Positions 24,875-33,037 of a DNA stretch of 36,001 nt are shown here, in pieces (position 1 is the stretch's first letter; every line of letters starts with the position of its first letter). Where the stretch lies: contig JADLBD010000141.1 of assembly GCA_020847975.1 (NCBI GenBank), positions 1 through 36,001 on the forward strand. The letters run 5' to 3'. A program made the translations under genes and the position numbers. The notes under the pieces were generated by a model. The model ran no database searches and was not told where the DNA came from. It saw only the letters and a list, made by a program, of their open reading frames with translations. This DNA comes from Bryobacterales bacterium. Lineage in GTDB: Bacteria; Acidobacteriota; Terriglobia; Bryobacterales; Bryobacteraceae.

Positions 24875-26179
24875 ATGCGCACCTTCCTCGTCCACAACTT
24901 CGGATGCCGGGCGACACAAGCCGATGGCGCGGCCCTCGAAGGAATGCTGCGCAAACAGGGGCTCGAAACCGTAGGCGAAACCGCCGACGCCGACCTCGTC
25001 ATCCTCAACACCTGCACCGTCACGGCCACCGCCGATGACGAGATGCGCCAGGTGACGCGTCGCGTCCATCGCGAGAATCCCAATGCCCGCATCCTCGTCA
25101 CAGGCTGCTACGCCCAGCGCGCCCCGGAGCAACTCGCCGCCCTCCCCGGAGTCCATTGGGTGATCGGCAATTCCCACAAGATCCAAATCCCGGAACTCAT
25201 CGGCGTGGATCAGGAAGCCGGCGCCGCGCCCTTCCACTCGCAGATTCACGTGGGCGACATCTTCTCACAGCAGGAGTTTCTTTCCGCTCCCATCGAGGAT
25301 GCTTCCGGAGACCGCTCGCGCCCCAACCTCAAGATTCAGGATGGCTGCAACAACCGCTGCTCGTTCTGCATTATCCCTTCCGTTCGCGGCCGCAGCCGCA
25401 GCGCGCGGCCCGATGCCGTGGCGGAACAGGTCCGCGGTCTCGCAACACGATACAGGGAGATTGTTTTGAGCGGCATCAACCTCGGCCGCTGGGGCCGCGA
25501 CCTCCAGGGCCGCATCCGCCTCATCGACCTCCTCCGCCGCATCCTCGACGAAACTCCCGTCGAGCGGCTCCGGCTCAGTTCCGTCGAGCCCATGGATTTC
25601 TCTGACGATCTGCTCCGTCTCATGGCGGACAGCCCGCGCATCGCCGCGCACGTCCATGCCCCCCTCCAATCCGGCTCCGACACCGTGCTGCGCCGCATGC
25701 GCCGCAAGTACCGCCCGCGCCACTACGAGGAGCGCATCCGCAAGGCCCGCGAATGGATGCCGCTCGCCGCCATCGGAGCCGATGTCATGACCGGCTTTCC
25801 CGGGGAAACCGAAGCGGAATTCGAAGACAGCCGCCGCTTCATCGAAAGCCTGCCTTTCACCTATCTTCACGTCTTCACCTATTCCGAACGCCCCGGCACG
25901 GAAGCCGTGGCGCACGCTCAGGTCCCCATGCCCGTTCGGAAGCAGCGCACGCGAATTCTCCGCGATCTCGCCGCGGAAAAAAATCTCGCCTTCCGCAATC
26001 GGTTGGTTGGCGCAACTATCTCCGCCGTCACGCTCGATCAGCCCGGAATGGCCCTGAGCGAGAACTACATCAAGGTCGAGTTGAACCGGCCGCGGCCCGC
26101 TAACCAGTTGATCGATGTCACCATCGGAGCCGTCACGGATCACGGCGTCCGTGAGGCATCCCCGTTTCGTGTGTTATGA
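24875..26179 (+). CDS. mtaB: tRNA threonylcarbamoyladenosine methylthiotransferase MtaB
   Basis: Radical-SAM enzyme of 434 residues in the methylthiotransferase family. The N-terminal domain has the three cysteines for the auxiliary iron-sulfur cluster, Cys11, Cys47 and Cys78. The radical-SAM cluster cysteines are in GCNNRCSFC (Cys158, Cys162, Cys165), followed by IPSVRGRSRSR. A C-terminal TRAM-like domain occupies about 375-434. The SVRGRSRSA wording and lack of features of RimO favour MtaB, which adds a methylthio group to t6A37 of tRNAs reading ANN codons; MiaB is the main alternative. It lies between two M16 subunit genes with gaps of 1 and 7 bp. Confidence 0.88.
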   Translation: MRTFLVHNFGCRATQADGAALEGMLRKQGLETVGETADADLVILNTCTVTATADDEMRQVTRRVHRENPNARILVTGCYAQRAPEQLAALPGVHWVIGNSHKIQIPELIGVDQEAGAAPFHSQIHVGDIFSQQEFLSAPIEDASGDRSRPNLKIQDGCNNRCSFCIIPSVRGRSRSARPDAVAEQVRGLATRYREIVLSGINLGRWGRDLQGRIRLIDLLRRILDETPVERLRLSSVEPMDFSDDLLRLMADSPRIAAHVHAPLQSGSDTVLRRMRRKYRPRHYEERIRKAREWMPLAAIGADVMTGFPGETEAEFEDSRRFIESLPFTYLHVFTYSERPGTEAVAHAQVPMPVRKQRTRILRDLAAEKNLAFRNRLVGATISAVTLDQPGMALSENYIKVELNRPRPANQLIDVTIGAVTDHGVREASPFRVL

Positions 26180-26186
26180 GGTTTCG

Positions 26187-27662
26187 ATGAAATTCTGCTG
26201 GATTCTCTTTATGGCCTTGTCCGCTGCCGCACAATCCTTCGCCGGTCCCTTGATTACACAGCCCGGCAAATCACCGCTCATCACTATCCGCCTGGTTTTC
26301 CGCGCCGGAGCCGCCTCCGACCCCAAAGGCAAGGAAGGACTCGCCGCGCTCACAGCCGCCATGATCGCCGAGGCCGGGTCCAGGCGCCTCACCTACCAGC
26401 AGATCCTCGACGCCCTGTTTCCCATGGCAGGGAACATCGATGACCAGGTGGATAAGGAAATGACCACCTTTTCCACCCAAACCCACATCGACAACCTCGA
26501 CAAGTTCTACGCTATCTTCCGTGAAATGCTCCTCGAACCCGGCTGGCGCGAGGACGACTTGCGACGCCTCAAGGACAACGCCATCAACTTCCTCCAGGTC
26601 TCCCTGCGCGGCAACAACGACGAAGAACTCGGCAAAGAGGTCCTCTACAACGAAATCTATGCCGGCCACCCCTACGGCCACTATGACATCGGCCGCGTCG
26701 CCGCCATCCGCGCCATCACCATGGACGACTTGAAGCAGTTCTATCGCGCGCACTACAACACCTCGAACCTCACCATCGCCATCGCGGGAGGCTACCCGAA
26801 AGACTTTCCCTCCCGCATGCAGCAGGACTTTTCGAAGCTCGGCAAAGGTTCCCCGGACAATCTCAGCCTTCCCGCCCCGAAGCCTATCCATGGCCGTGAA
26901 CTCGTGATGGTGGAAAAACAGACCCGCTCTGTCGCCATCTCCCTCGGCTTTCCCATTGCTGTACGCCGTGGCGACGCGGATTTTGTCCCGCTGCTCGTCG
27001 CCCAAACCTGGCTCGGACAACACCGCTCGAGCGGCGGCCGCCTCTACGACCGCCTGCGCGAAAAGCGCGGCCTCAACTACGGCGATTACGCCTATATCGA
27101 ATACTTTCCGCGAGGAATGTACCAGTTCGAGCCCGATCCGAATCTCGCCCGCAAGCAGCAGATCTTTCAGGTCTGGATCCGCCCGGTGAAACCCGAGACG
27201 GCCCACTTCGCCCTGCGCCTCGCCATCTACGAACTGGAGCGGCTATACAAACAGGGCCTCTCCGAGGAAGATTTCGAACAGACCCGAACCTTCCTCTCGA
27301 AGTACGTCAACCTGCTCACCAAGACCAAGCGCGCCGAACTCGGCTACGCCATCGACAGCCAATATTACGGTATCCCGGACTACAACAGCTACCTCAAGAC
27401 CGCGCTCTCCAAGCTCACGCGCGATGACGTCAACCGCGCCATCCGCAAACACCTGCCCATGGAGAACATGAAGATCGTCGTCATCGCCGAAAACTGCGAC
27501 AAACTCCGCGATGCCATTCTCAGCGAGACGCCCTCTCCCATGAAGTACAATTCTCCGAAGCCCAAAGCGATTCTCGACGAAGACAAGATCGTGGAGAAAC
27601 TCCCGCTCCATGTCCGCAAGGACAGCGTGAAGATACTTCCGGTAAACACGATCTTCGAATAG
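26187..27662 (+). CDS. M16 family protein, non-catalytic partner subunit
   Basis: I start at ATG 26187, because a signal peptide (MKFCWILFMALSAAAQS) begins there and GAGG at 26178-26181 is 5 bases upstream. An in-frame ATG at 26115 would lie inside mtaB. The 491 residues have M16 architecture but the zinc motif is replaced: where HxxEH is expected the protein reads GKEGLAALTAAMIAEAG. The second half carries the R...Y type motif (YDRLREKRGLNYGDYAY) that in M16B heterodimers helps bind substrate. It thus looks like the inactive half of a pair with the product of 23542-24873. It ends 3 bp from the convergent glycosidase gene. Confidence 0.9.
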   Translation: MKFCWILFMALSAAAQSFAGPLITQPGKSPLITIRLVFRAGAASDPKGKEGLAALTAAMIAEAGSRRLTYQQILDALFPMAGNIDDQVDKEMTTFSTQTHIDNLDKFYAIFREMLLEPGWREDDLRRLKDNAINFLQVSLRGNNDEELGKEVLYNEIYAGHPYGHYDIGRVAAIRAITMDDLKQFYRAHYNTSNLTIAIAGGYPKDFPSRMQQDFSKLGKGSPDNLSLPAPKPIHGRELVMVEKQTRSVAISLGFPIAVRRGDADFVPLLVAQTWLGQHRSSGGRLYDRLREKRGLNYGDYAYIEYFPRGMYQFEPDPNLARKQQIFQVWIRPVKPETAHFALRLAIYELERLYKQGLSEEDFEQTRTFLSKYVNLLTKTKRAELGYAIDSQYYGIPDYNSYLKTALSKLTRDDVNRAIRKHLPMENMKIVVIAENCDKLRDAILSETPSPMKYNSPKPKAILDEDKIVEKLPLHVRKDSVKILPVNTIFE

Positions 27663-27665
27663 CGG

Positions 27666-29156
27666 CTACACGCGCCGCACGCGCAGCGCCAGATGCGGCC
27701 TTCCCGGCAACTTCACCTCCGCCTTGCCCGCGAAATCGCGCCCCAAACCCGACACCGTCATCTCCCACGGATCAATCAATTCGGCAGAAAACCTCCCGGC
27801 GGGCAGGTCCAACGCAAAACCTACCGGCTGATGCACGTCGAAGTAATACAGGTAATACTTCCCCGCCACGCCCGCGCAAGGATAGTACGAATCAAACGCC
27901 GCAAACCCCTCTCCCGCCATCTCCTCCAGAATCCGCCGCAGGAACCCGATGCGCTTCGGGCTCTCCCCATGCAGCATTCCGCCCTTCGACCACCACAGCA
28001 CATCCTTGGGATCCATGTACGTCTCCCCATGACCCGCGTAGCAGCCTTGCGTCGTCCCCATCCAGAACCGCCGCACTAACTCCCGGGCCGTAATGTCGCC
28101 CCACCGCTTCGGAATATTGCCCTCATACTTGCATTCATCGTAGATCACCGGCTTACCGAACCGCTTCCGCAGCGCCGCCCCCTGCTCCGTCTGGCTGCTC
28201 TGCAAACTGACGTGCGTGATCCAGCCTTTCGAGTGGTCGTACATGTTCTCCAACTCGCCCCCGTTGTGAACCGACGCGAGCCGCCCATAGGGATCTTCCG
28301 CCTTCAAGATGCCTGCCAGCCTCTCCCAATCGGCGAGCGTCTTCTTCTTAAGGAAGTTGTACTCGTTCGCCATTGACCACCAGACATTGCGGTACGCCGC
28401 CAGCCGCGCAATCACATGCCGCAGGTAGCGATCATCCGCCGCGGCGCCCATGTCCTGATAGCCCCACCGGTCGTAGGGATGAAACAGAATCAGGTCCGCC
28501 TCGATGCCCAACCCTTGCAGACCAATGATGCGCCGCTCGAGATGCGCGAAGAACTCCGGATTCAGGAGTGCGAAATCGGACTTCCCCGCTGCATCCCGTG
28601 CGAACGGGTAATACACCGGCTCATTCTCGTTGAACGCGTAGCTCTTCGGAAAGATGCACATGCGCATCTTGTTGAATGGAGCCGCAGCCAGCGTGCGCAG
28701 CGTCTCCTCCTCGAGTGCGTCGCCCTGATGCACCCACGCATAGCACGTGGTGCCGAACGGAAAATGCGGCGTCCCGTCCGCGTACCCGAAGTGATACATG
28801 TTGCGCACGCTCACCGGACCATGATTGCCTTCCGAGGGCGCGCCGCATACGAAGCGTCCCGTCTTCCCGTTCAACTCCGCCCGGTTCGACTGCGTCCGAT
28901 ACGTCCACTCTCCCTGCGTATCTGGACTGAAGCGCACGCGATACACGCCGCCGCCATCATAGAACCCGCCCACATGAATCTGTCGGCCGCCGCCCGCGAA
29001 CACCGCCCCAAAGCTCACGTCTACGAAAGGATTCCCCTCCGCCGGGCCGCGCAGCGCAAGCTCCCAGGCGCCCCATCGCTCCACACGCTCCGCTGGCTGC
29101 GCGAGCGCCGGCGCGGCTGCCAGCGACACGAACATGCGCCGCGTCAGATTCTTCAT
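27666..29156 (-). CDS. DUF4038-type (apiosidase-like) glycoside hydrolase with DUF5060 domain
   Basis: Protein of 496 residues. The N-terminus TRRMFVSLAAAPALAQP is a Tat-type signal peptide. A DUF5060-like beta domain (about 22-105; VDVSFGAVF, FYDGGGVYRVRFSPDTQGEWTY) precedes a TIM-barrel DUF4038-like catalytic domain (about 115-420). There Glu265 in SMANEYN is the likely acid/base and Glu341 in IYDECKYEG the likely nucleophile, by position on the barrel. A small C-terminal beta domain closes the protein. DUF4038 proteins include enzymes that remove apiose from pectic rhamnogalacturonan II. The partner gene upstream is an oligogalacturonate lyase (4 bp overlap), which supports a pectin role. 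Confidence 0.86.
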   Translation of the reverse strand: MKNLTRRMFVSLAAAPALAQPAERVERWGAWELALRGPAEGNPFVDVSFGAVFAGGGRQIHVGGFYDGGGVYRVRFSPDTQGEWTYRTQSNRAELNGKTGRFVCGAPSEGNHGPVSVRNMYHFGYADGTPHFPFGTTCYAWVHQGDALEEETLRTLAAAPFNKMRMCIFPKSYAFNENEPVYYPFARDAAGKSDFALLNPEFFAHLERRIIGLQGLGIEADLILFHPYDRWGYQDMGAAADDRYLRHVIARLAAYRNVWWSMANEYNFLKKKTLADWERLAGILKAEDPYGRLASVHNGGELENMYDHSKGWITHVSLQSSQTEQGAALRKRFGKPVIYDECKYEGNIPKRWGDITARELVRRFWMGTTQGCYAGHGETYMDPKDVLWWSKGGMLHGESPKRIGFLRRILEEMAGEGFAAFDSYYPCAGVAGKYYLYYFDVHQPVGFALDLPAGRFSAELIDPWEMTVSGLGRDFAGKAEVKLPGRPHLALRVRRV

Positions 29157-30265
29157 GGCAATTCCACTACGTACACCTGCGGATGACCGGTCCGGTCACT
29201 GGCGAACACCACAAGCCGCTCGTCCGGGGAAAACGAAGGATGCGGATGCGTCCACTGCGGACCATACACCGTGTCCGTCGCCACCTCCATCCAACTCAGC
29301 GCGCCGCTCTTTGCCTCGCTGCGCGAGCGCTCGAAATCCTCCTTCAACGCATAGCGCGAAGTCTTCCATTGCGAACCCTGGTTGCTCGCCTCGGACAGAC
29401 ACACGCGCCTCCGCCCGCCGTCCGCCGCGTTCACCAGAAACAACCCTTCATCCGGATGGTTCGTGTCGCACAACACCAGCGTCCCGGCGCGGTTCGGCGT
29501 GATGTGCCAGGCGTTGAACTCCGCAATCGTGGTGATCTCGCGCGTGCCCCAATTCATGCGGCACAGCGCTTTCGGCCACACGGTAAAAACCAGGTCGCCC
29601 GTGTCGCCGAGGAACGTCTCGTGCACCACGAACTCGTCGTTGCCATGCTCGTGAAGGCACTCGAGACCGGACCCGTCGCGCCGCACGCGATGCATTCGCG
29701 GAGCCGGGTCGCCCGCAAACTCGATCCACTCCCCATCCAACGGATGAAACTGCGGATGGATCACCGTGCGCGGAAACGGAATCATCGTCCACTGGCTGCC
29801 ATCCACTCGTCCGGCAACAATGCCGCTTTGGTTTCCCTGCTTGATCGCCGCCGTCAGCCACTCCCCTTTCCGGTCCGGCGAGCATTCCCCCAACTGGGCG
29901 CCGGGAAGAGCCGCAATCACACGTTCCTCGAGCGTGCGCCGGTTCAATTCCAGAATCTCGCCGCCGCGGACGAAAAACACCCTATCGCCCGACGGATGAA
30001 TCGCCGCCGAAAACGGATGAATCGCCCCCGCTCCGGTCAACTGCCGGATCTCCCCATCCGGAAACCCCGCCTCGAACAACTGCGCCGTCCCCGTCCGGTA
30101 AGAAGTAAACAACAGCGTCTTGCCATCCGGCGTAAACGAGCTTTGCAGAAAATATGTCGCGTGATTGATGCACGCCTTCGAGGTCATCTGGTAGACGCGG
30201 GCATGAGTCGCCTTGTCCGCAAACACCGAATGCTCGGAGGGCGACACCCATCCCACCCCGCTCAT
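29153..30265 (-). CDS. oligogalacturonate lyase, polysaccharide lyase family 22
   Basis: Seven-bladed propeller protein of 370 residues without a signal peptide, so probably cytoplasmic. TolB/WD-like blades are visible (SSFTPDGKTLLFTSYRTG, AIHPSGDRVFFV, SFSPDERLVVFASDR). Near the end, Gln337-Trp-Thr-His340-Pro-His342 reproduces the Gln...His-x-His manganese ligand spacing described for the Yersinia family-22 lyase, and His270 in DTNHPDEG is a fitting fourth ligand. Such enzymes split short galacturonate oligomers, the last step before monomers enter hexuronate metabolism. It overlaps its neighbours by 4 bp on both sides. Confidence 0.9.
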   Translation of the reverse strand: MSGVGWVSPSEHSVFADKATHARVYQMTSKACINHATYFLQSSFTPDGKTLLFTSYRTGTAQLFEAGFPDGEIRQLTGAGAIHPFSAAIHPSGDRVFFVRGGEILELNRRTLEERVIAALPGAQLGECSPDRKGEWLTAAIKQGNQSGIVAGRVDGSQWTMIPFPRTVIHPQFHPLDGEWIEFAGDPAPRMHRVRRDGSGLECLHEHGNDEFVVHETFLGDTGDLVFTVWPKALCRMNWGTREITTIAEFNAWHITPNRAGTLVLCDTNHPDEGLFLVNAADGGRRRVCLSEASNQGSQWKTSRYALKEDFERSRSEAKSGALSWMEVATDTVYGPQWTHPHPSFSPDERLVVFASDRTGHPQVYVVELP

Positions 30266-30954
30266 TGCACCTTCCTCGCGCCCGGCACGAAGACCAGGAT
30301 GTGCTGCCGCGGCAGCGTCGAAATCACCTTTTGCAACTGGAATCCCTCCGCCTCCACTTCCACCTTGGCCTCCTGCACGGTCATCTTGTGATCCAGCTTA
30401 ATGGGCACGTCCGGATCCTCCTTGCGGTACTCCAGCAGCACCATCCGGCCGTCCGGCTTCAAAGCCGTCCGCAGTTTGCGCAGCATCACCTGCGGATGAG
30501 CCAGTTCATGATACACGTCCACCATCAACACCAGATCGAGCGCGCCCGCCGGCAGGAGCGGATCGTCTTCCTTTCCCAGCACGGTTTCAATGTTCGTAAT
30601 CTGCTCCCGTTCCGCATTCCGCCGCAGCGCCTCCAGCATCCGCGGCTGGATGTCCACCGCGTACACCTTGCCCCCCGGAGCCGCCCGCTTTGCCATGCGC
30701 CGCGAAAAATACCCCGTGCCCGAGCCGATGTCCGCAATCACCATCCCCGGAGTAATCCCAATTGCATCCAGCGCCTTCGCCGGCGCCTCCTCCTGCTCGC
30801 GTTCACTTCGCTCGAGCCATGGCGCGCCCCCGAACCCCATTACCCCGGCAATCTCCCGCTGCGTCACGGGGTGGCGCTCCTGCGCCCGCGCCGGCCAGGC
30901 GCAGCCCAACACCAGCAGCCACGCCAACGCCCCGCGCAAGCGACAGCCTTGCAT
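30262..30954 (-). CDS. class I SAM-dependent methyltransferase with an N-terminal signal peptide
   Basis: I prefer ATG 30954, which has GAGG 4 bases upstream; ATGs at 30975 and 30972 would overlap the likely -10 box. The 230 residues begin with a clear signal-like segment (LRGALAWLLVLGCAWPARAQ). The Rossmann domain follows with motif I ADIGSGTGYFS at 74-84, the acidic VDIQPRML and DLVLMVDVYHEL. The C-terminal part is short, with LEYRKEDP and a final beta hairpin. SAM is a cytoplasmic cofactor, so an exported methyltransferase is odd; the segment may be a membrane anchor facing inwards. It is the first gene of the pectin operon. The acceptor is unknown. Confidence 0.85.
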   Translation of the reverse strand: MQGCRLRGALAWLLVLGCAWPARAQERHPVTQREIAGVMGFGGAPWLERSEREQEEAPAKALDAIGITPGMVIADIGSGTGYFSRRMAKRAAPGGKVYAVDIQPRMLEALRRNAEREQITNIETVLGKEDDPLLPAGALDLVLMVDVYHELAHPQVMLRKLRTALKPDGRMVLLEYRKEDPDVPIKLDHKMTVQEAKVEVEAEGFQLQKVISTLPRQHILVFVPGARKVQ

Positions 30955-30978
30955 CTTTCCTCGAAAAAGCATCATAAT
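30949..30978 (+). promoter_or_regulatory. compact divergent promoter
   Basis: Rightwards, TTGCAT (30949-30954) and CATAAT (30973-30978) are 18 bases apart and would start RNA about 10 bases before ATG 30994. Leftwards, TATGAT (minus strand, 30976-30971) shares the same bases and would give a short leader before ATG 30954. Its -35 box would be TTTCAT at 30999-30994, inside the start of the rightward gene. Both directions would therefore compete for the same DNA. Confidence 0.4.
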
Positions 30979-30993
30979 CCAATTGATTCCAGC

Positions 30994-31566
30994 ATGAAAC
31001 AGAAGTCCTCGGCTCTTCAAGCGCGCCGCGATTTTTTTGGAGCGTCCCTCTCGATTGCGGGAGCCGCCATTCTTGGCTTGTCCTGCAAGGCGCGCAGCAA
31101 GACCGGCAACGCCATGATCTACCGTATGGGCGAGCGCGCCAGCGTCGGCAAACTCGTCTACCTCCTCACCGAAGCAAGCTGGAAAACGGTGCTCGGCCAA
31201 GGCGCTTCCGCCCGCGTGCCGCACAACCGTTTTCTCCTGCTCAATTTCAGCGTTACCAACAGCGGCGGAGATCAGGTGGCCATCCCCCTCCTCAGCCTAT
31301 ACGACGAAAAAGGCAATTCCTACCGCGAACTCGATTCCGGCGAGGACATCCCCGGCTGGATGGGCCTCCTGCGCATGGTCAGCCCTTCGGAAACAAAGGC
31401 CGGAGCCATCCTCTTCGATGTCCCTCTCACCAGCTACAAGCTGCAAATTACCGACGGAGCCGACCTCGAAAACGAACTCGTCGCCTACATCGACATCCCT
31501 CTGCAGATGGAGTCCGATCCGGTGCTGTCGGAACCCCCGGCGCTGCCTGTCAAACCAAACCAGTGA
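30994..31566 (+). CDS. DUF4352-like lipoprotein with Tat-type signal
   Basis: ATG 30994 gives 190 residues. The N-terminus has twin arginines (Arg11-Arg12 in ARRDFFGAS), a hydrophobic stretch and a lipobox G-L-S-C with Cys31, i.e. a Tat-exported lipoprotein. The body (about 45-180) is an immunoglobulin-like sandwich of the DUF4352 kind: MGERASVGKLVYLLTEASW, FLLLNFSVTNSG, I-P-L-L-S-L-Y-D-E-K-G, and FDVPLTSYKLQI. DUF4352 lipoproteins are surface proteins with uncertain roles, some antigenic. No Shine-Dalgarno sequence is present. The stop overlaps the next start by 4 bp. Confidence 0.83.
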   Translation: MKQKSSALQARRDFFGASLSIAGAAILGLSCKARSKTGNAMIYRMGERASVGKLVYLLTEASWKTVLGQGASARVPHNRFLLLNFSVTNSGGDQVAIPLLSLYDEKGNSYRELDSGEDIPGWMGLLRMVSPSETKAGAILFDVPLTSYKLQITDGADLENELVAYIDIPLQMESDPVLSEPPALPVKPNQ

Positions 31567-32396
31567 AACCCGCGGTTCTATTTCCGTGTCTTCTTCTCCC
31601 CCTGCTGTTGGGAGCCCAGACGCCGAAATTGACCATCGTCTCCCCCGCCTTCCATCAATTCGAGGACGGGCCGCCCATGCCCGCCAATCCTTACTTCCTT
31701 GCCGGCGAAACCCTGTTCTTCAGTTGCCGCGTCGCCGGATACAAGGCCAGCGAAAAGGAAACCATGGGCATCGAATGGAAGATCGAAGCGCTCGACGATC
31801 AGAATGTCGCCCTGGCCAAGCCCGAAACCAAATCCCTCGAAGCCGACCTCGCGCCGGAGGACAAGGATTGGAAGCCTATCATCCGCTATCAACTCGTAAC
31901 CCCCTACTCCGCCCTCTGCGCGCACTGCCGCATCCGCATCGAAGTGAAGGACCGGCTCAGCGGGCAAACGGCCGCCGCGGAGGCCCCGTTCTCCATCCGC
32001 GGCAAAGCCGTGGAACCCTCTGAAACCCTCACCGTCCGCAACTTCCGATTCCTCCGTTCGGAAACCGATGAAACTCCTCTTGCCGTCCCTGCCTACCGCC
32101 CCGGAGACCAGCTATGGGCGCGCTTCGAGATGACCGGTTATCGCTTCGGCGAAGGCAACAGCATCCACGTCGAATACGGAATCTCCGTCTATCGCCCGTC
32201 CGGCAAACTGCTCTACGAAGAGCCCAAAGCCGCCGAAACCGAAGAGCGTTCCTTCTATCCCAAACGCTTCATCCCCGGCGTGCTGAACTTGCGCCTCCAG
32301 GGGCTCCCCGCCGGCGAATATCCCATTCTGCTGGTGGTGAAAGACCTCGCCGGCAATCAGAAATTCGAAGGAAAATACACGTTCCGAGTCGAATAG
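31563..32396 (+). CDS. secreted protein with two related beta-sandwich domains
   Basis: Protein of 277 residues with a signal peptide (about 1-18, ending LLLGAQ). Two halves resemble each other: YFLAGETLFFSCRVAGYKASE...RIRIEVKDRLSGQTAAAEAPFSI and YRPGDQLWARFEMTGYRFGEG...YPILLVVKDLAGNQKFEGKYTFRV. That points to an internal duplication of an Ig-like domain. Two cysteines in the first half (ALCAHC) could bind metal or haem-like ligands only if a histidine followed directly, which it does not. It is coupled to the DUF4352 lipoprotein by 4 bp and probably acts with it at the cell surface. No enzyme motif is visible. Confidence 0.75.
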   Translation: MKPAVLFPCLLLPLLLGAQTPKLTIVSPAFHQFEDGPPMPANPYFLAGETLFFSCRVAGYKASEKETMGIEWKIEALDDQNVALAKPETKSLEADLAPEDKDWKPIIRYQLVTPYSALCAHCRIRIEVKDRLSGQTAAAEAPFSIRGKAVEPSETLTVRNFRFLRSETDETPLAVPAYRPGDQLWARFEMTGYRFGEGNSIHVEYGISVYRPSGKLLYEEPKAAETEERSFYPKRFIPGVLNLRLQGLPAGEYPILLVVKDLAGNQKFEGKYTFRVE

Positions 32397-32404
32397 ACGC
32401 CCCT

Positions 32405-33037
32405 TCAGGCGCCCGCCACGAAGCGCCTCGCCCCCGCCCACATCACATCCAATACGTCCACCAGTTCGTGATCCGAATCCTCGATGTGCAAATCCACGTT
32501 CGCCTTGCCCGAGGCGAATTCAATGGAAGCTTCCACCGGCACTACGTCATCCCGGCGCCCGTGATAGATCAGGCACGGCTGCGTCACCGCGGGATACTCC
32601 TCATATTGCCGGCCATCTGTGATCAGCGCATAGCCCACTCGCCGCTCGGCCTTCTCCCCGTAATGAAACACCGGCAGCCATCCCGTACGCTCCCATTCCT
32701 TCATGACCTCCGCGCCCAATCCTTCCGGCCACCGCCGCGCGAATCCGAACCCCGGAGCCATCAGCACAATTCGTTGCGTCTCCGGATGCCGCGCCGCATA
32801 TAACGCCGCCAGGTACCCCCCGAGGCTTGATCCCATCAATACCACGCCGCGCCCCGCTGCCACCCGCTCCACCACGCGAAGCTGCCCCGTGATCGTCAGG
32901 TTCTCGAAGCCCCCCTCCGCCAGGTCCGGCACCTCCACCTTGACCCCCAACTCCGCGAACCGGCTCGCGAAGTACCGCGCCTTCTTGGATCCGGGCCCGC
33001 TGGCAAACCCATGCAGATAGATAATCGGTGGAATCAT
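32405..33037 (-). CDS. alpha/beta hydrolase, YqiA-like esterase
   Basis: Cytoplasmic protein of 210 residues with no signal peptide, the usual size of YqiA/UPF0227-type esterases. YLHGFASGPGSKKA at 7-20 is the oxyanion-loop segment of this family. The nucleophile elbow is Gly69-Ser-Ser71-Leu-Gly73. The acid is probably in HGRRDDVVP and the histidine in DSDHEL near the C-terminus. Such enzymes hydrolyse short-chain esters; the natural substrate is unknown. It overlaps the upstream secreted-protein gene by 4 bp and ends 8 bp from the convergent duplicated-domain gene. Confidence 0.88.
   Translation of the reverse strand: MIPPIIYLHGFASGPGSKKARYFASRFAELGVKVEVPDLAEGGFENLTITGQLRVVERVAAGRGVVLMGSSLGGYLAALYAARHPETQRIVLMAPGFGFARRWPEGLGAEVMKEWERTGWLPVFHYGEKAERRVGYALITDGRQYEEYPAVTQPCLIYHGRRDDVVPVEASIEFASGKANVDLHIEDSDHELVDVLDVMWAGARRFVAGA

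Noticed and set aside
26115..26186. Upstream in-frame start for the second M16 gene
   Set aside because: It lies inside mtaB and would put 24 residues before a clear signal peptide; GAGG precedes ATG 26187.
32397..32404. Bidirectional terminator between convergent genes
   Set aside because: Only eight bases separate the stops; nearby GGCGCC-type symmetry is too short and has no T-run.
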